A stretch of DNA of 64,000 nucleotides from contig NC_090751.1 of NCBI RefSeq assembly GCF_036898095.1, positions 74,128,432 through 74,192,431 of the forward strand, read 5' to 3'. Below are positions 1 to 11,899 of this stretch, piece after piece. How positions within the stretch are numbered: the stretch's first letter is position 1; the number at the start of each line of letters is the position of its first letter. The DNA comes from Palaemon carinicauda. Its lineage: Eukaryota > Arthropoda > Malacostraca > Decapoda > Palaemonidae. The translations under genes and the position numbers were made by a program. The notes below the pieces were generated by a model. The model ran no database searches. It saw only the letters and a program-made list of their open reading frames with translations, and was not told the DNA's origin.

Positions 1-1138
1 AGGTTTTAGAGAGTTTAATGACAGGACTTATCTGGAAATGAGGCAAATTGTAAACCCTAAAAAGATATATGCAGTAAATTGAGTATAGCACAAGGTTGTA
101 TAATGAAAGGGTCAAGATTAATCATTCCTAGTTCACTGAGGAATAAGGTTTTATCTGAAATACATGCTGATCAACAAGGTATTGTCAGATCAAAGTCTAT
201 TGCAAGGACTTTTGTCTGGTGGCCAGGTATAGATAGAGATATTGAATTATTTGTAAGAAATTGTATGAATTGTGTTACGCAACAGAATAATCCTCAATTT
301 ACTAGAATGCACCCATGGGAATTTATTAGGTGATTTGTTTTTGATAGATGTAGATGCTTTCAGTAAGTGGTCAGAAGTAATTCCAATGAAGACAACAACA
401 TCTTACGCAACTGTTAAATAATTAATGAAAATGTTTTCTACACATGGATTACCAGAAAGAATCGTAACTGATAATGGTCCACAGTTTACCTCACAGGAAT
501 TTAAAGAGTTTTCTGATGTGAATAGTATTCAACGTGCATTTCTAGCAACATATCATCCTTCCATGAATGGAGAGGCTGAAAAATTTGTTCAAACATTAAA
601 ACATAACATGAAATGCAGAAAAGCAAATTCAAATAACATATTTTTTAATGTGACAAAGTTTTATTTATTGTCTTATAGAACAACACCGCACAGCCCAACA
701 GGTGTAACACCATCAAATTTGTTGATTGGGAGGAAGATTAGGTGTAAGTTAGATTTTTTGTATCCAAGTTTGCAAAGTGATTTAGAAGAAAAAGGGTATA
801 AGCAATTAGAAAGTCTCCCAAAAGCAAGACATTTTTCCCCTTATTCTAATGTCATGGTAAGATCACACAATATTCCAGAAAAGTGGGTACCAGGAGAAAT
901 TGTAAAAGAGATAGGAAATTTACATTATGATGTTCAAGTTGGTGGAAATTTTGTAAAACATCATTTTGATCAACTACAGCTATTAAATAAAAATCTTGTA
1001 GATCATGCGAATGTTAGAGATGAGAAATTTTCAGAAGTAGTTAAATCAGATATTAACCAAGATGCTCAAACATCAGATGAAGATTCAGAATCTATTCATG
1101 TACCAGTACAGGCTGAAGTTAGAGTACTTCCCTAAAGG
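1..1138 (+). pseudogene. Ty3/gypsy pol 3' part (integrase), element H
   Basis: This is the end of a Ty3/gypsy polyprotein whose upstream part lies outside the window. It is homologous to 37746-38985 of element A. The integrase zinc-binding domain is at 79-333, with the Cys pair in NCMNC; the second His of the pair is Gln here (HADQQG against HADHQG in A). The core follows at 343-1135, with TDNGPQF carrying the second acidic residue and NGEAEKF the catalytic Glu. Compared with A, about 55 bases are missing after position 330, which removes the first catalytic Asp and shifts the frame. A TAA at 419-421 also interrupts the core. The integrase cannot be active. The C-terminal tail runs to 1135 and ends just before a purine-rich stretch and the LTR. 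Confidence 0.9.
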
Positions 1139-1209
1139 ATAAATAGAAGGAAGCTCCCTGAGAGATTATATTTGTAGTTTTGTACAATGTCAAGTTAGGG
1201 GTAGGAGAC

Positions 1210-1683
1210 TGTTATGTATTTTGTACTGTAATAATATATGCGGTACGGGTATTAAGAGTAATGTTGTTCGGTATTGCATTGATAGAACATATTTTAACAT
1301 AGTTTATAAGTGTAGTAGCGTATGTAATGAATGATTTAATCCTTAATTAATTGTCCTAAAGTGAGGATGTGATTCTTCTTACATTTGTATTGCAGTAGGA
1401 TTCAATCTTTTATAGAGTGATGCTGATCCGTTATTTTTGTATTGTTGTGTACGAGGTTTGTTACATATTCTCACTCAAGACTCGGAAGTTCTTAGAGAAG
1501 AGCAGAAATGTAGACCTGAGAGAAATTAAACGTATTTTAAGAGGAAGTCTCTGATTATATCCCATCTACCCAGAAGACAAGTCAGCAAAGATGCCGGGAT
1601 AGGATTCCTTCTCAATAACAATATATTATTATTCCAGGGGAGTGAACTGATTTGAAGTAAGTGTGATATAGGCCAAACATTAC
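1210..1683 (+). repeat. 3' LTR of gypsy element H (approximate)
   Basis: Begins TGTTATGTATT directly after a purine-rich tract (about 1193-1208), exactly as the 3' LTR of element A begins after its tract. It shares scattered blocks with A's LTR (GATGTGATTCTT, GTAGGATT, GAGTGATGCT) but is clearly diverged. The end is placed at the AACATTAC motif that matches the end of A's LTR. The right edge is uncertain by about 10 bases. Confidence 0.6.
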
Positions 1684-1939
1684 TCTGTGTAGATGCAACC
1701 AATTAATATTAACTGAAAAGCAGAGTGAATGCAATTAACTTTATTTGGGCAAAGCATGACTATATATAAAACCCGTTCCAGTTAAGAACAGCACAAGAAT
1801 TCAAACATAAACAGGCATAAACAGGTTATCAGTTCGAGGGAAGAGCGATAACGACAAAATAAAAAATAAAAAACAGGAATATTGTTACAGTGTACGAGAG
1901 TGAAATAGGGCACCCTTCTCTTGAGAGGTTTACTGTAGG

Positions 1940-2130
1940 CAGGTCATCAGGCAGGAGATATGCAGGTTTTAGGCATTCAATGGAGACCTAGTCTTCTTTG
2001 CCCTGTATGTTGAGAAGGAATGCCTTAGGCGTATGACGCATCACGAGGAAAGGGCCCATGTAAAGGGGGCATTAACGGTGGCTTGCAAATGTTGTTGGCT
2101 CAGAAAACATATATTGCCAATTGAAAATCT
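1940..2130 (-). pseudogene. CsRn1-like gypsy pol C-terminus remnant
   Basis: On the minus strand this stretch translates into a decayed version of the end of the element G polyprotein (12450-12640). Shared signatures are GPF or GPY, then KAFLL, a short G-K/Q-ED segment, VSI and KPA. Two in-frame stops interrupt it, one of them where element G has the Trp of EDWVSI. It is a short old fragment with no recognised terminus. Bases 1684-1939 between it and the LTR hold nothing I can identify. Confidence 0.65.
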
Positions 2131-3111
2131 GTTGCTTAGCTGGGAGCTTGTAAGTCTGGCAGCATGGAGTAAATTTTCCCACAATGAGACGTAGGTGGTG
2201 GAGATTTTAAAAATAATGTTAATTCCAAAAGGTTTTAAAACTTACGAATGTTAATTCGTATATACATTTTTATTCTAATCATCACCCATCAACCAAAATG
2301 ATGGTTTTTTCATCCATGTTTTTACGGGCACTGCAGGTGTCACATATACCTTGTTTGTGAATCTCTGTTTGAGGTCATGTGAATGACCCCAGCTCGCTGG
2401 TTCGCTTGGGAGTGTGTGCTTTCTCAGCTTCCACTGGCGACAAGAGTCTATCTCTATGTCAAATTGCAAACGAAGGGTTTTTTCTGTCTCCTCCTCGTTT
2501 TCGCAGATTCCTTGGGGGGACATTGGGGGAGCAACAGCTCAGGAGAGCAAAGGCCTACCGGTTGGATCCGGACTGCCATGACGAATACGACTATGATTGG
2601 TCTTCTTTTCATGACCTCATGGGGTCACGCCCAGCGACGCCCAGCGACGCCCAGCGACGCCCAGCGACGCCCGCGGCCATGAATCAGTTGGGCTTGAGAT
2701 CTCACAAAGAGCAGATAAGCTTTTATCGTAGTTAAATTTCTCGCCACGACCCATACTGTTACCTTTTTGTACAAAAAATTTTTACCTTGAAATTGTTGGA
2801 CTTAGAAACTTTACAGAGAAGTGAAGAAACTGTATTAAAAGTAAAGTAAGAATTCCTTCGTTCCCTGACTGTTGTTCGCCCAAGAATAATTGTATTAAGC
2901 CACTGTTTGATAAAGAGCACTTATTTTATGAATTAGACTGAAAATTTCCCAGACTTTAAAGTAATTTAAGTGTTCTCAGACCTGTGTACTTAATTACTTA
3001 ATGAAATACATGTCGTCAGATACAAAGTAATATTTATCTCACTCCGCCTCTTGAACTTTATTTTTATGGATAATTATAGTTGTTAAGAACAGTGACAGCA
3101 GGTAAGCTGGC
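2131..3111. other. Unassigned stretch with one orphan ORF
   Basis: No recognised element. The plus strand has an open frame of 118 codons at 2379-2735 with no family resemblance that I can see. A long pyrimidine tract followed by CAG (ending near 2506) would make a plausible 3' splice site in front of its second half, so a terminal exon of an unknown gene cannot be excluded. The C-terminal part is encoded by the 10-bp tandem repeat at 2631-2670. The rest, 2736-3111, is AT-rich with nothing visible. Confidence 0.3.
2631..2670. repeat. 10-bp tandem repeat, four exact units
   Basis: CCAGCGACGC is repeated four times without change, followed by a partial unit. It lies inside the orphan open frame at 2379-2735. 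Confidence 0.95.
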
Positions 3112-3529
3112 ATGATCTTCTTGAAGCTGAGCTTAGGAAAATTCATGAAATAGCATCTATTTTAAACTATCCCTCACGTTTCACAAACACAGCCTGTCAA
3201 AAGGCAAAGAAAACTTTTTATGGATTTTTACCAACAATGATTTTAATGTGAATAACCTCCAGCTTTTACATTTTCTCAAACAGTTTGTACCTCTACCTGG
3301 AATTTTAAAAACTTTTGGAATTAACGTAATTTTTAAAAACAATACACTCAAGAATAAATTAATAAGAAATTCCTCAAAGCAGATTAACGGATGTATATAC
3401 GAAATTCCATGCAATCAGTGTAATAAACGATATATTGGTCAAAGTGGCAAAGCACTAGAAACTCGATTAAAACAGCATATATATAATGTAAGAACCGGAA
3501 ACATTACCAGCAGACTTTTTCAGCATATG
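3112..3529 (+). pseudogene. Penelope-like element, RT end and GIY-YIG endonuclease (part 1)
   Basis: The translation begins with a stretch typical of the region after the RT core of Penelope-like elements (from about 3124, EAELRKIHEIA, then NYPSRF). One frame change follows. The frame from 3248 enters a GIY-YIG nuclease: CIYEIPC, then RYIGQSGKALETRL and a His in KQHIY. These elements use this endonuclease to nick the target and prime reverse transcription. The reading stops at HM (3524-3529), where the BEL element is inserted; it resumes at 10943 in the same frame. The element is 5' truncated: no RT palm motifs are found upstream. Confidence 0.85.
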
Positions 3530-4332
3530 TGTAGGATATGCCACAGCGTTTTACGTTTTTAGTTAAGTTGGCGCTACACGTTTTCTTTGTTGATGATAAG
3601 GTTGAGGGGATAAGCGAACGTCGGGATTGCCTGATGTTTGTTTTGTGTTTAATTATATACTTATGTGCACTATTTTGAATTGAATATTTCTATTGAATGG
3701 AAAACTGTATACATTTTTTGTTTACTTTTTTATATGAAAAAGAAGTATTGAGTTGGTACTGAAAAATATTGTATTGTTATTGTTGGCATCTGCCCAAAAG
3801 GCCGCGATTTATGCCCGCCTTGGCGCCTTTGTTAGTTCAGCGTGGGCAGGCTCTGGAAAGCACATGGAATTTCTGCATGCTGTGGTTCTGCAGTATTTGT
3901 GGTGTGCTGAGCTGCCCAGTGTACTCATCATAGTATTAAGTGACCAGTGTTGCTGTTAGCTAGGAGGCTGAATGCATCTGGTGGTACAGCAACTTGTACC
4001 AGTGGTTGTCTGGGAATTTTAGTATTAGAATCGGCGTCTGGAAAATGTAAGTTTATTTTCTATGTTAAGTGAACCTTACCTGTGGAATTACTGTATTGTA
4101 TTTTACATCATTTACATTATTTTGTATTTACATGATATTTATAGTATATATATTGTTTTACATGAATATTTACATTATTTTTTTGTATATTTATTGCTGC
4201 TTTTGTTTGCAGCGTCAAACCTTGCTTCTTTGATGGAATATATGAACACCACAGAGGAAGAGTGTTTGACTTCACCCTTAGTAAAATGCCGATATTCAGA
4301 ATGTAGCTGCACTGGTGGTGCAGTGTTCTACA
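3530..4332 (+). repeat. BEL element 5' LTR
   Basis: 803 bp, TG...CA termini. Same length as the 3' LTR with only about a dozen substitutions and no gaps. Short open frames inside it are LTR artefacts. Confidence 0.95.
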
Positions 4333-4442
4333 GTTTGACGAATACTCCAGCCTGGGTCAAGTAACGCCAGCGTGGGACAAATGGACTTCGTCAGCCTTGT
4401 GTCTGCAAGGATCGTCTGTTGTGTCCTCTATCATCTGTCACC

Positions 4443-6545
4443 ATGTCGTCCGTTTCAAGAGCTTCAGCAAAGACCAGCCAGTCGGCACTGCGTGTGCGCT
4501 TGCTTGAGGCGCAAGCAAAGCGTAAGCAAGCTGAGGAAGCAAAACAGCTAGAAGAATAGGAATTGCCTTTGGAAATGCAAGCCAAAGCACTTGCAGCTGA
4601 AGCTGAAATGCAAGCCAAAGCACTTGCAGCTGAAGCTGAAATGCAAGCCAAAACACTTGAAATTGAAATGCAAGCCAAAGCAATTGCAGCTAAACGCAAG
4701 AGCCAAGAAGAGATTAACGGCCTGAAGTTAGACTGTGATAAACTACAGGTAAAGTATGAAATACTGTCTGAAGTTGGAACTTCATATGCTGGTTCCGCTG
4801 CTAGTAATGCTTCACAACGGGAGAATAGGGACTCATCAGTTCAGTTGGATGTCAAAGGGATTGAGCAGTGGAGAAGTGATGTAAATTCTCACTATGAGAG
4901 TGGGAGAATCAGCAGGGTTCATGAAGCAGATGTGAATCCTACAAACGTCCACAGTGTGACGTATGACCTGAAGGGTCTTGAACATCATTCAACTCCATTG
5001 GCCCCAGATGCGACGCCTTTTGTGCCAAGACGTGTTCCCTTAACTCGAGATGTGTCACAAGCAGATCTGCAAACTTCTGAAATAGTAAAGGCTCTTGATT
5101 GTACACTAGCTAGTCAGCAAGAACTAACACGACGAATGCAGCTGCCACAGATAAACAGATGAAGCTGGAGCGTTTCAGCGGAGACTTAACCAAATTCTCC
5201 ATGTTTAAGAATTCTTTCACCTGGATTGTGGAGTGTAATACCGACGACCTTGCACGAAGGCTAACTCATCTATACAACTGTTTAGATGGTACTCCCACGA
5301 ACCTGATTGAGAACTGTTTCCATCTACCCACTGACATTGGGTATGATTGTGCTTGGGAGATATTGTGTCGTAAATACAAGAATGACAATGACCTGTCAGA
5401 TGCTTATGTCAAGAAGCTATTTGATTGGAAGGAGATTAATGCAGGTGATATTGATGGCCTGGAAAATTATGCTGCAGGTTTGAAGACAGTTAAGGCAGCA
5501 CTTGGTAATAACTACCATCGAATAGAGCTTCAAGAAACAATGAAGAAGATTGTTGAAAAGCTCCCATACCAACTGAGAGTGAGATGGGTAGCGAAATGCG
5601 AGGAACATAAGTTCAAGCTTCCAGCTCTAATAGAGTACATTGAGAAACAGGCATGTATTGCCAAGCATCTCTCTTATTATGAGTGCGACCGTCGTACCCC
5701 GAAGCCTACTGAGAAGCCATCCAAGCCTGTCAGGCCTAAGACCTTACCTGTGCACCACACGGCTTCACCAGCTAGAGGGAAATGGTGTCCCTTCTGCACT
5801 AAGGAGGACCATGAACTTAAAGAGTGCTTCAAATTTGAGAGGTTGAAGCTTCCAGATCACTGGGAGGTGATAAAGAAGGCAAGATACTGCTTCGGGTGTC
5901 TTAATGGTGAACATTCATATGCAAAATGTGAAGATGCATCCATCTGTGAAAAGTGTGGATCTCACAAGCACCATACCATGCTGCATAGTCCACCTAAGAC
6001 TGCAAGCAATACAGGTGCAGCCCATGTGGGAGGCAAAAGTGCTATCGGGGGCGGTGAGAAGGCAGTTGGTGCTACAGAAGGTGGCGCGACTGCTACAGCT
6101 GGCAAGAGTGCTGCAGCCCCAAATGTACAACCTATGTTCTCAGTGTGTGCAAGCCAGTTACCTAAGGGAAGAACAATGCTGAAGATCTTACCTGTTCTCG
6201 TAAATGGCATCCATGCAACCTATGGATTCATCGACAGTGGAGCTGCCCCAACATTGGCAGCAAGAAGCCTGATAGACCGAATGGGTCTCAAAGGAAGACC
6301 ATGCAACCAGATCATGGCAACTGAAGCAAGAACTTTCACTTGTAAGGAAGTTCTGTCCCTACACATTGGTAATATTAATACTGATGAAGGAGAGCATGTG
6401 ACCGACGTGTTCGTGGCTGACAAGATCAATGTGTCTGTGGACCATGCCATGAGTCAAGAATGGCTGACCAAGTGGCCACATCTGAGTGACCTGGAAGTAG
6501 AAAGTCTACCTGAAGATCATCGTCAAGTAGAGCTAATCATTGGGG
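4443..6545 (+). pseudogene. BEL/Pao Gag and protease region
   Basis: The likely start is the ATG at 4443. The N-terminus is a Glu/Ala/Lys-rich coiled coil with a short repeat built on EMQAKALAAEA (about 4563-4690), interrupted by TAG at 4557-4559. A frame change near 5160 separates this from the Gag core. Zinc knuckles follow: CPFCTKEDHELKEC and CFGCLNGEHSYAKC are both CX2CX4HX4C, then CEKCGSHKHHTMLH. The retropepsin has its active triad as DSG in IDSGAAPTL (about 6230-6250). A one-base change in a run of G near 6541-6545 throws the frame out before the RT. Gag would form the particle; the protease would cut the polyprotein. Confidence 0.9.
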
Positions 6546-7583
6546 GTAGACACGACATTGAACAGAGTGATTCTAGACCAGCGACATGGGCTGAAGGACG
6601 AGCCATCTGCCTACCTGACCAAGCTAGGGTGGGTTGTTTTCGGCCCAACAGGACCCAGATCAACTTCAGGTCCTGCCCCTCTGTTCCATGTGTGCACTGT
6701 GGATGATACAACAGAACTTCTGCAACGCAACTTCAACCAAGTCTTTTGGGAGAAAGAGACACTCTCAAAGATAGAAGATTCTTTTGAAGACAAGAGATTC
6801 CTGTCTTTGTTGGACGAAACTGTTGTCCAGACAGATGGCAAGTATGTTGCTTGCTTACCCTTTAGTGACACTGAGCCTCCACCTAATAACCATGCCATGG
6901 CAGAATGTAAGGCTCACTCTTTAAAGAAGAAATTTGAGGCAAATGAAACGTACAAGACCATATACGTTGAACAAGTAGAGAAGTACCTTTTGAAAGGGTA
7001 CGCTGAGCTTGTCCCAGTCGACAAGCTGAATCGCAGTGATGCCCGTGTGAAATACATGGCGCACCATGGGGTCAAACACCCTACCAAGGACAAGCTTAGG
7101 GTCGTCTTCGACCTTAAGGCTAAGCATGCTGGGACCTCACTCAATGACCACCTCATGTAGGGACCAGATCTCACAAGTAGTCTTGCTGGAGTGCTGCTGC
7201 GCTTCAGGGAAGGACAACATGCTGTTACTGCGGACATACAAGAAATGTTCCATCAAGTCAAGGTGCCAGAAGACGAGAGGGACTCTTTATGCTTCCTGTG
7301 GTGGCCAGGTGGAGACACCAATCAAGCTATTCAAGAGTTCAGGATGACTTCACATGTGTTTGGAGTGCGATCGTCCCCAAGTGTAGTCAACTTCTGCCTC
7401 AGACAGGCAGCACTGGACTATGGTGACAAGTATGGTGAAGACGCTTGCCATGCCATACGACGGAACTTCTACGTTGACAACTTGTTGAAGTCAATGGACA
7501 GCGAGGAAGACTGTATCCAATTGACAAAAGACCTCATTGGACTCTGTGCTGATGGAGGATTCCGGCTGAATCAGGACATCTAG
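6540..7583 (+). pseudogene. BEL/Pao reverse transcriptase
   Basis: Continues the polyprotein in the frame entered at about 6540. RT fingers appear as KLRVVFDLKAK, the palm as ADIQEMFHQVKV and the catalytic box as FYVDN, the variant typical of Pao-type RTs. A TAG at 7158-7160 interrupts the conserved GPDL block; the frame is open on both sides. It ends at TAG 7581-7583, after which the sequence carries on in another frame (TSSNKCILAAVPE), so a frameshift lies near 7575. The enzyme is inactive in this copy. Confidence 0.92.
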
Positions 7584-8853
7584 CAACAAGTGCATTCTCG
7601 CTGCCGTGCCTGAAGGGGAGAGAGATAAATCAGTGGCTACATTGGACCTCAGTAAGGACGAGCTGCCTACGGAGTGCGCTTTGGGTATCCACTGGGACAT
7701 GAGCAGTGATGAGTTCACCTTCAAGATCAACCTGAAGGAGAAGCCTAGGATGCGAAGAGGAGTTCTCTCTGTAGTGGCTTCCTTGTATGATCCACTTGGT
7801 TTTGTCGCACCTTTCACCCTGAAAGGGAAGATGTTACTACAAGACCTGTGTCGTCGCAACTTACCTTGGGACAAAGAAATGAACAACGACGAAGCAAATC
7901 GCTGGAGCAGATGGACTTCCCAGCTTCAGTGTCTAGGAGACTTCAAGATCAGAAGAAGCCTGGTGCCTCCAGACTTTGGGGAGGTATCATCGTACCAACT
8001 TCACCATTTTGCGGACGCAAGCCAGGCAGGATATGGTGTGGCCACGTATCTGTGCACGGTAAGCAAGAATAACCAAGTGAACAGTACACTGGTTATGGGT
8101 TGAGCTCGTGTAGCTCCCCTCAAGAGACCGAGTATTCCACGAATGGAATTGACTGCTGCTGCTGTGGCAGCTCAACTTGATTGCAAGATCAGGTCAGAAC
8201 TTGATTTGGAGTTGTGTGACTCAGTGTTCTGGACCGACAGCACGTCTGTCCTGAAGTACATCCATAACCTGTCTGCAAGATACCACACGTTTGTGAACAA
8301 CCGTGTGAACCTCATCCGCGACCTCAGTGACATCACCGCTTGGAGGTATGTGAACACCTCTGCGAACCCTGCAGACCTGGCCTCTCGGGGCCTTGATGTG
8401 GACAGCTTGCTGGAGTCGTCGCTGTGGCTGACAGGACCAGAGTTCCTGTGTCAAGAGCAGGACAGTTGGCCAGCTCTTCCTGACGATGTTAAGCGAGCAG
8501 AACTAGATGGAAATCCAGAAGTTAAACAGTCTGCACCCATCTTCAGCATGGTGGTGCCGGAACCAATCTTAGTGGAGAAGATTGCTGTCAAGTTCTCTTC
8601 ATGGACCAAGATAGTGCGAATCATCGCTCGACTGAGGCGATTAGGAACCAAGAGTGGATCAGAAGTGTTATCTGCAAATGAGATGAATTGTGCAACAACC
8701 ATAATATGGAAGAAGATTCAAGCTCAAGAGTATGGGAGTGAGATCAAATCACTCTCCAAGAAGGATTCCAAGGTGAAGAAATCCAGCAAGATTTGCAAGT
8801 TGCGACCATTTCTACAAGAAGGCTTGCTGAAAGGTTGGTGGAAGACTCTGTGA
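7584..8853 (+). pseudogene. BEL/Pao RNase H region
   Basis: The frame from about 7590 covers the connection (YDPLGFVAPF) and the start of RNase H (HHFADASQAGYG). It is broken by TGA at 8101-8103, then continues in the same frame through PRMELTAAAVAAQL, the WTDS box (8231-8242 area) and NPADLASRG. The frame is lost again near 8835, before the integrase. Pao-type RNase H normally follows the RT directly, as here. Confidence 0.88.
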
Positions 8854-10054
8854 AGCCACCGTCAGTGATAGCTGCAAGCACCCCATCATTCTTCCATCCA
8901 AGTCGCCAGTTGTGAGGAAGATGGTGCGATGGACCCATGAAACAAACAGCCATTGTGGGCAGAACCATCTTATGGCTGAATTAAGAAAAAACTACTGGAT
9001 CGTTCATGGAAATTCAGTAGCTAGATCAGTGATACGTGACTGTGTCATCTGTAGAAGACTCAGTTGTTGGCCAGTGAATCAAGTGATGGCCGACTTGCCG
9101 TCTGACCAGATCTGTCCGGGGGATCCTCCCTTCACCAATACAGGGGCAGACTGCTTCGGTCCCTTCTTTGTGAAGCAAGGGCGCTCTACAGTGAAGCGCT
9201 GGGGAGCCATTTTTACCTGCCTGACAGTGCGAGCGATTCATCTGGAGGTTCTCAGCTCGATGGATCAAGACTCCTTTGTGAATGCAGTGAGAAGATTTAC
9301 GGCCAGGCGAGGAGCTGTCAAGAGAATATGGCCAGACAACGGTACCAACCTCGTCGCAGCTGACCGAGAGCTGAAGGAAGCTCTTCAAGACTTCAAGGAA
9401 GAGGAAATTGCCCAAACCCTAGCAGCTAAGGGCATCGAGTGGCATTTCAACCCGCCACATGCGTCACACTTCGGAGGAGTCTAGGAACGCCTCATACACT
9501 CAGTGAGAAGAGCTCTCAGTGCAACCTGCCTGCAGCAGGTCACTACTGACGACACACTATCGACTCTGTTCTGCGAAGCCGAGTCTTTGGTGAATGGAAG
9601 ACCCCTAACCAAGGTAAACGACGACCCAGACTGTCCACTGCCGTTGACGCCTAGTATGCTGTTGACTCTGAAGAGTGCAGTGCTCCCAGTAACGAAGACT
9701 GACCAGAAGGACTTGTATGTTAAGCGTCGCTGGCGTCAAGCGCAATATCTTGCCGACAAATTCTGGAACCGATGGCTGAGGGAGTACCTTCCATTGCTGC
9801 AAGAAAGACAGAAGTGGACCGTCCAACGGCGAGACATCCAAGTGGGCGACATCGTGCTAACTACCGACGAACGTCTCCCCAGAGGCTCTTGGCCTTTGGG
9901 ACGAGTCTTGGAAGTGACTCGAGACTTTGACAACCGAGTTAGACAAGCCAAGATTAAGACCTAGTGTGGATTGTACTTACGTCCAGTGCAGAAAATGTGC
10001 CTTCTCCTTGAAACGGAGTGTGATGACAGTGGAGTGCCATTAGAAAAAGAGTGA
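8854..10054 (+). pseudogene. BEL/Pao integrase and C-terminus
   Basis: The zinc-binding part is present (THETNSHCGQNHL, then CVICRR). The core has the first Asp in NTGADCFGPF, the second in WPDNGTNLV and the Glu region in FGGV-stop-ERLIHSVRRAL. TAG at 9482-9484 sits where a Trp is expected (GGVWERLI in relatives), and another TAG lies at 9962-9964. The tail has the usual WxxxQYLADKFWNRW and GDIVL motifs. Coding ends at TGA 10052-10054, about 80 bases before the 3' LTR. Confidence 0.9.
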
Positions 10055-10120
10055 ACGCCGTGCGCTGCTCATATGGCGTGCTGTGTATGTGGCATATTTG
10101 CGGTGTATTTTGTATACTAC

Positions 10121-10134
10121 AAAATAGGGGGCGG
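10121..10134 (+). other. Polypurine tract of BEL element
   Basis: AAAATAGGGGGCGG lies immediately upstream of the 3' LTR, in the position where plus-strand synthesis is primed. It is mostly purine with a single T and C. Confidence 0.6.
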
Positions 10135-10937
10135 TGTAGGATATGCCACAGCGTTTTACGTTTTTAGTTAAGTTGGCGCTACACGTTTTCTTTGTTGATG
10201 ATAAGGATGAGGGGATAAGCGAGCGTCGGGATTGCCTGATGTTTGTTTTGTGTTTAATTATATACTTATGTGCACTATTTTGAATTGAATATTTCTATTG
10301 AATGGAAAACTGTATACATTTTTTGTTTACTTTTTTATATGAAAAAGAAGTATTGAGTTGGTACTGAAAAATATTGTATTGTTATTGTTGGCATCTGCCC
10401 AAAAGGCCGCGATTTATGCCCGCCTTGGCGCCTTTGTTAGTTCAGCGTGGGCAGGCTCTGGAAAGCACATGGAATTTCTGCATGCTGTGGTTCTGCAGTA
10501 TTTGTGGTGTGCTGAGCTGCCCAGTGTACTCATCATAGTATTGAGTGACCAGTGTTGCTGTTAGCTAGGAGGCTGAATGCATCTGGTGGTACAGCAACTT
10601 GTACCAGTGGTTATCTGGGAATTTTAGTATTAGAATCGGCGTCTGGAAAATGTAAGTTTATTTTCTATGTTAAGTGAACCTTACCTGTGGAATTACTGTA
10701 TTGTATGTTACATCATTTACATTATTTTGTATTTACATGATATTTACAGTATATATATTGTTTTACATGAATATTTACATCATTTTTTTGTATATTTATT
10801 GCTGCTTTTGTTTGCAGCGTCAAACCTTGCTTCTTTGATGGAATATATGAACACCACAGAGGAAGAGTGTTTGACTTCACCCTTAGTAAAACGCCGATAT
10901 TCAGAACGTAGCTCCTATGGTGGTGCAGTGTTCTACA
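10135..10937 (+). repeat. BEL element 3' LTR
   Basis: 803 bp, TGTAGG...TCTACA, followed by the duplicated target ATATG. See the 5' LTR. Confidence 0.95.
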
Positions 10938-10942
10938 ATATG

Positions 10943-11113
10943 AATTGGAAAGCTGCTAAAGAACTCATATTTTGCAAAGATTTCATTAAAAGAAATATCA
11001 TTGAAACAGTTTTAATTAAAAATTTCGAAGATCTGCTTAACACCAGTTCAGGTATGTACAAACTGGATGAAGTATTAGTAAACAATATTTTTAAACAACT
11101 AGCTTTTAAGTAA
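10943..11113 (+). pseudogene. Penelope-like element C-terminus (part 2)
   Basis: Directly after the duplicated ATATG the Penelope-like protein resumes in the frame it had at 3529. It starts NWKAAKELI and continues through KRNIIETVLI to the family's usual C-terminal motif SSGMYKLD, with stop at 11111-11113. Such tails follow the GIY-YIG domain in Penelope-like elements. About 190 bases of non-coding 3' sequence follow before the TA repeat. Confidence 0.88.
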
Positions 11114-11305
11114 TTTGTAATTTGCTCATTTTTTGTTCTGTTTTACGTCGTCACAGAGGGTTCTGTGTATTCTTATCATATCTTCAAATCATAAGACCAT
11201 GAACAGGTGTAATAAAAACACGAAAGCGCTAGTCAACTCTTTGTTTCCTTTTTCCTCCCGGCCTGCTGTCATTTTGAGACATCGCATGTTCCAGCGAATT
11301 GTCGT

Positions 11306-11622
<317 letters not shown>

Positions 11623-11712
11623 TCCTAATTCTTGTATGTAGATATGTGTTGTACATCAAGGTAAATGAACTATATAATAATGAGAATTCCCCAAAACCTA
11701 TAACTCAACATG

Positions 11713-11899
11713 ATGTTGTAGCTAGATTGCATTTTGATAGCAAGGGGTGTTTAGTTGCCTTTGGGCGCTCGAGTAGACAAGGCTCTCACCTGTGAGAGTG
11801 TAGCTGTGTACTGTGTACTTACGAACCTTCTGTAAAATAAATTGAAGAAAACCCATGTTCCGAGGTGTAATTATCCGTCAACATGGGACATATTGGTGT
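11713..11899 (+). repeat. Candidate 5' LTR and start of PBS of gypsy element C
   Basis: Inferred. A segment starting TGTTGTAGCTAG, with AATAAA near 11836 and ending CATGGGACA at 11890, is followed by TAT and then TGGTGT (11894-11899). Removing element G and one GTGT copy joins this to CAGG at 16590. The result, TGGTGTCAGG, resembles the start of a tRNA-Leu-type primer-binding site. The left edge of the LTR is a guess. Confidence 0.4.

Larger units (their letters stand above)
3530..10937 (+). mobile_element. BEL/Pao LTR retrotransposon, complete but inactive
   Basis: A 7408-bp element bounded by two 803-bp LTRs, each starting TGTAGG and ending TCTACA. It is flanked by the 5-bp duplication ATATG (3525-3529 and 10938-10942). 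Internal order is Gag, protease, RT, RNase H, integrase, which is the BEL/Pao order. By eye the LTRs differ at about a dozen positions, so the insertion is fairly young, yet the polyprotein carries at least four frameshifts and five stops. No clear primer-binding site is seen after the 5' LTR. It interrupts a Penelope-like element. Confidence 0.95.

Noticed and set aside
3753..4364. Open frames of 68 and 100 codons, repeated at 10358 and 10667
   Set aside because: They lie in the two BEL LTRs and are copies of the same non-coding sequence; the last one merely reads on into the Penelope-like tail.
11114..11308. Hammerhead ribozyme in the Penelope-like 3' region
   Set aside because: Such ribozymes are known in these elements, but I could not find both the CUGANGA and GAAA core strands with pairing stems here. 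A descriptor search on both strands would decide.
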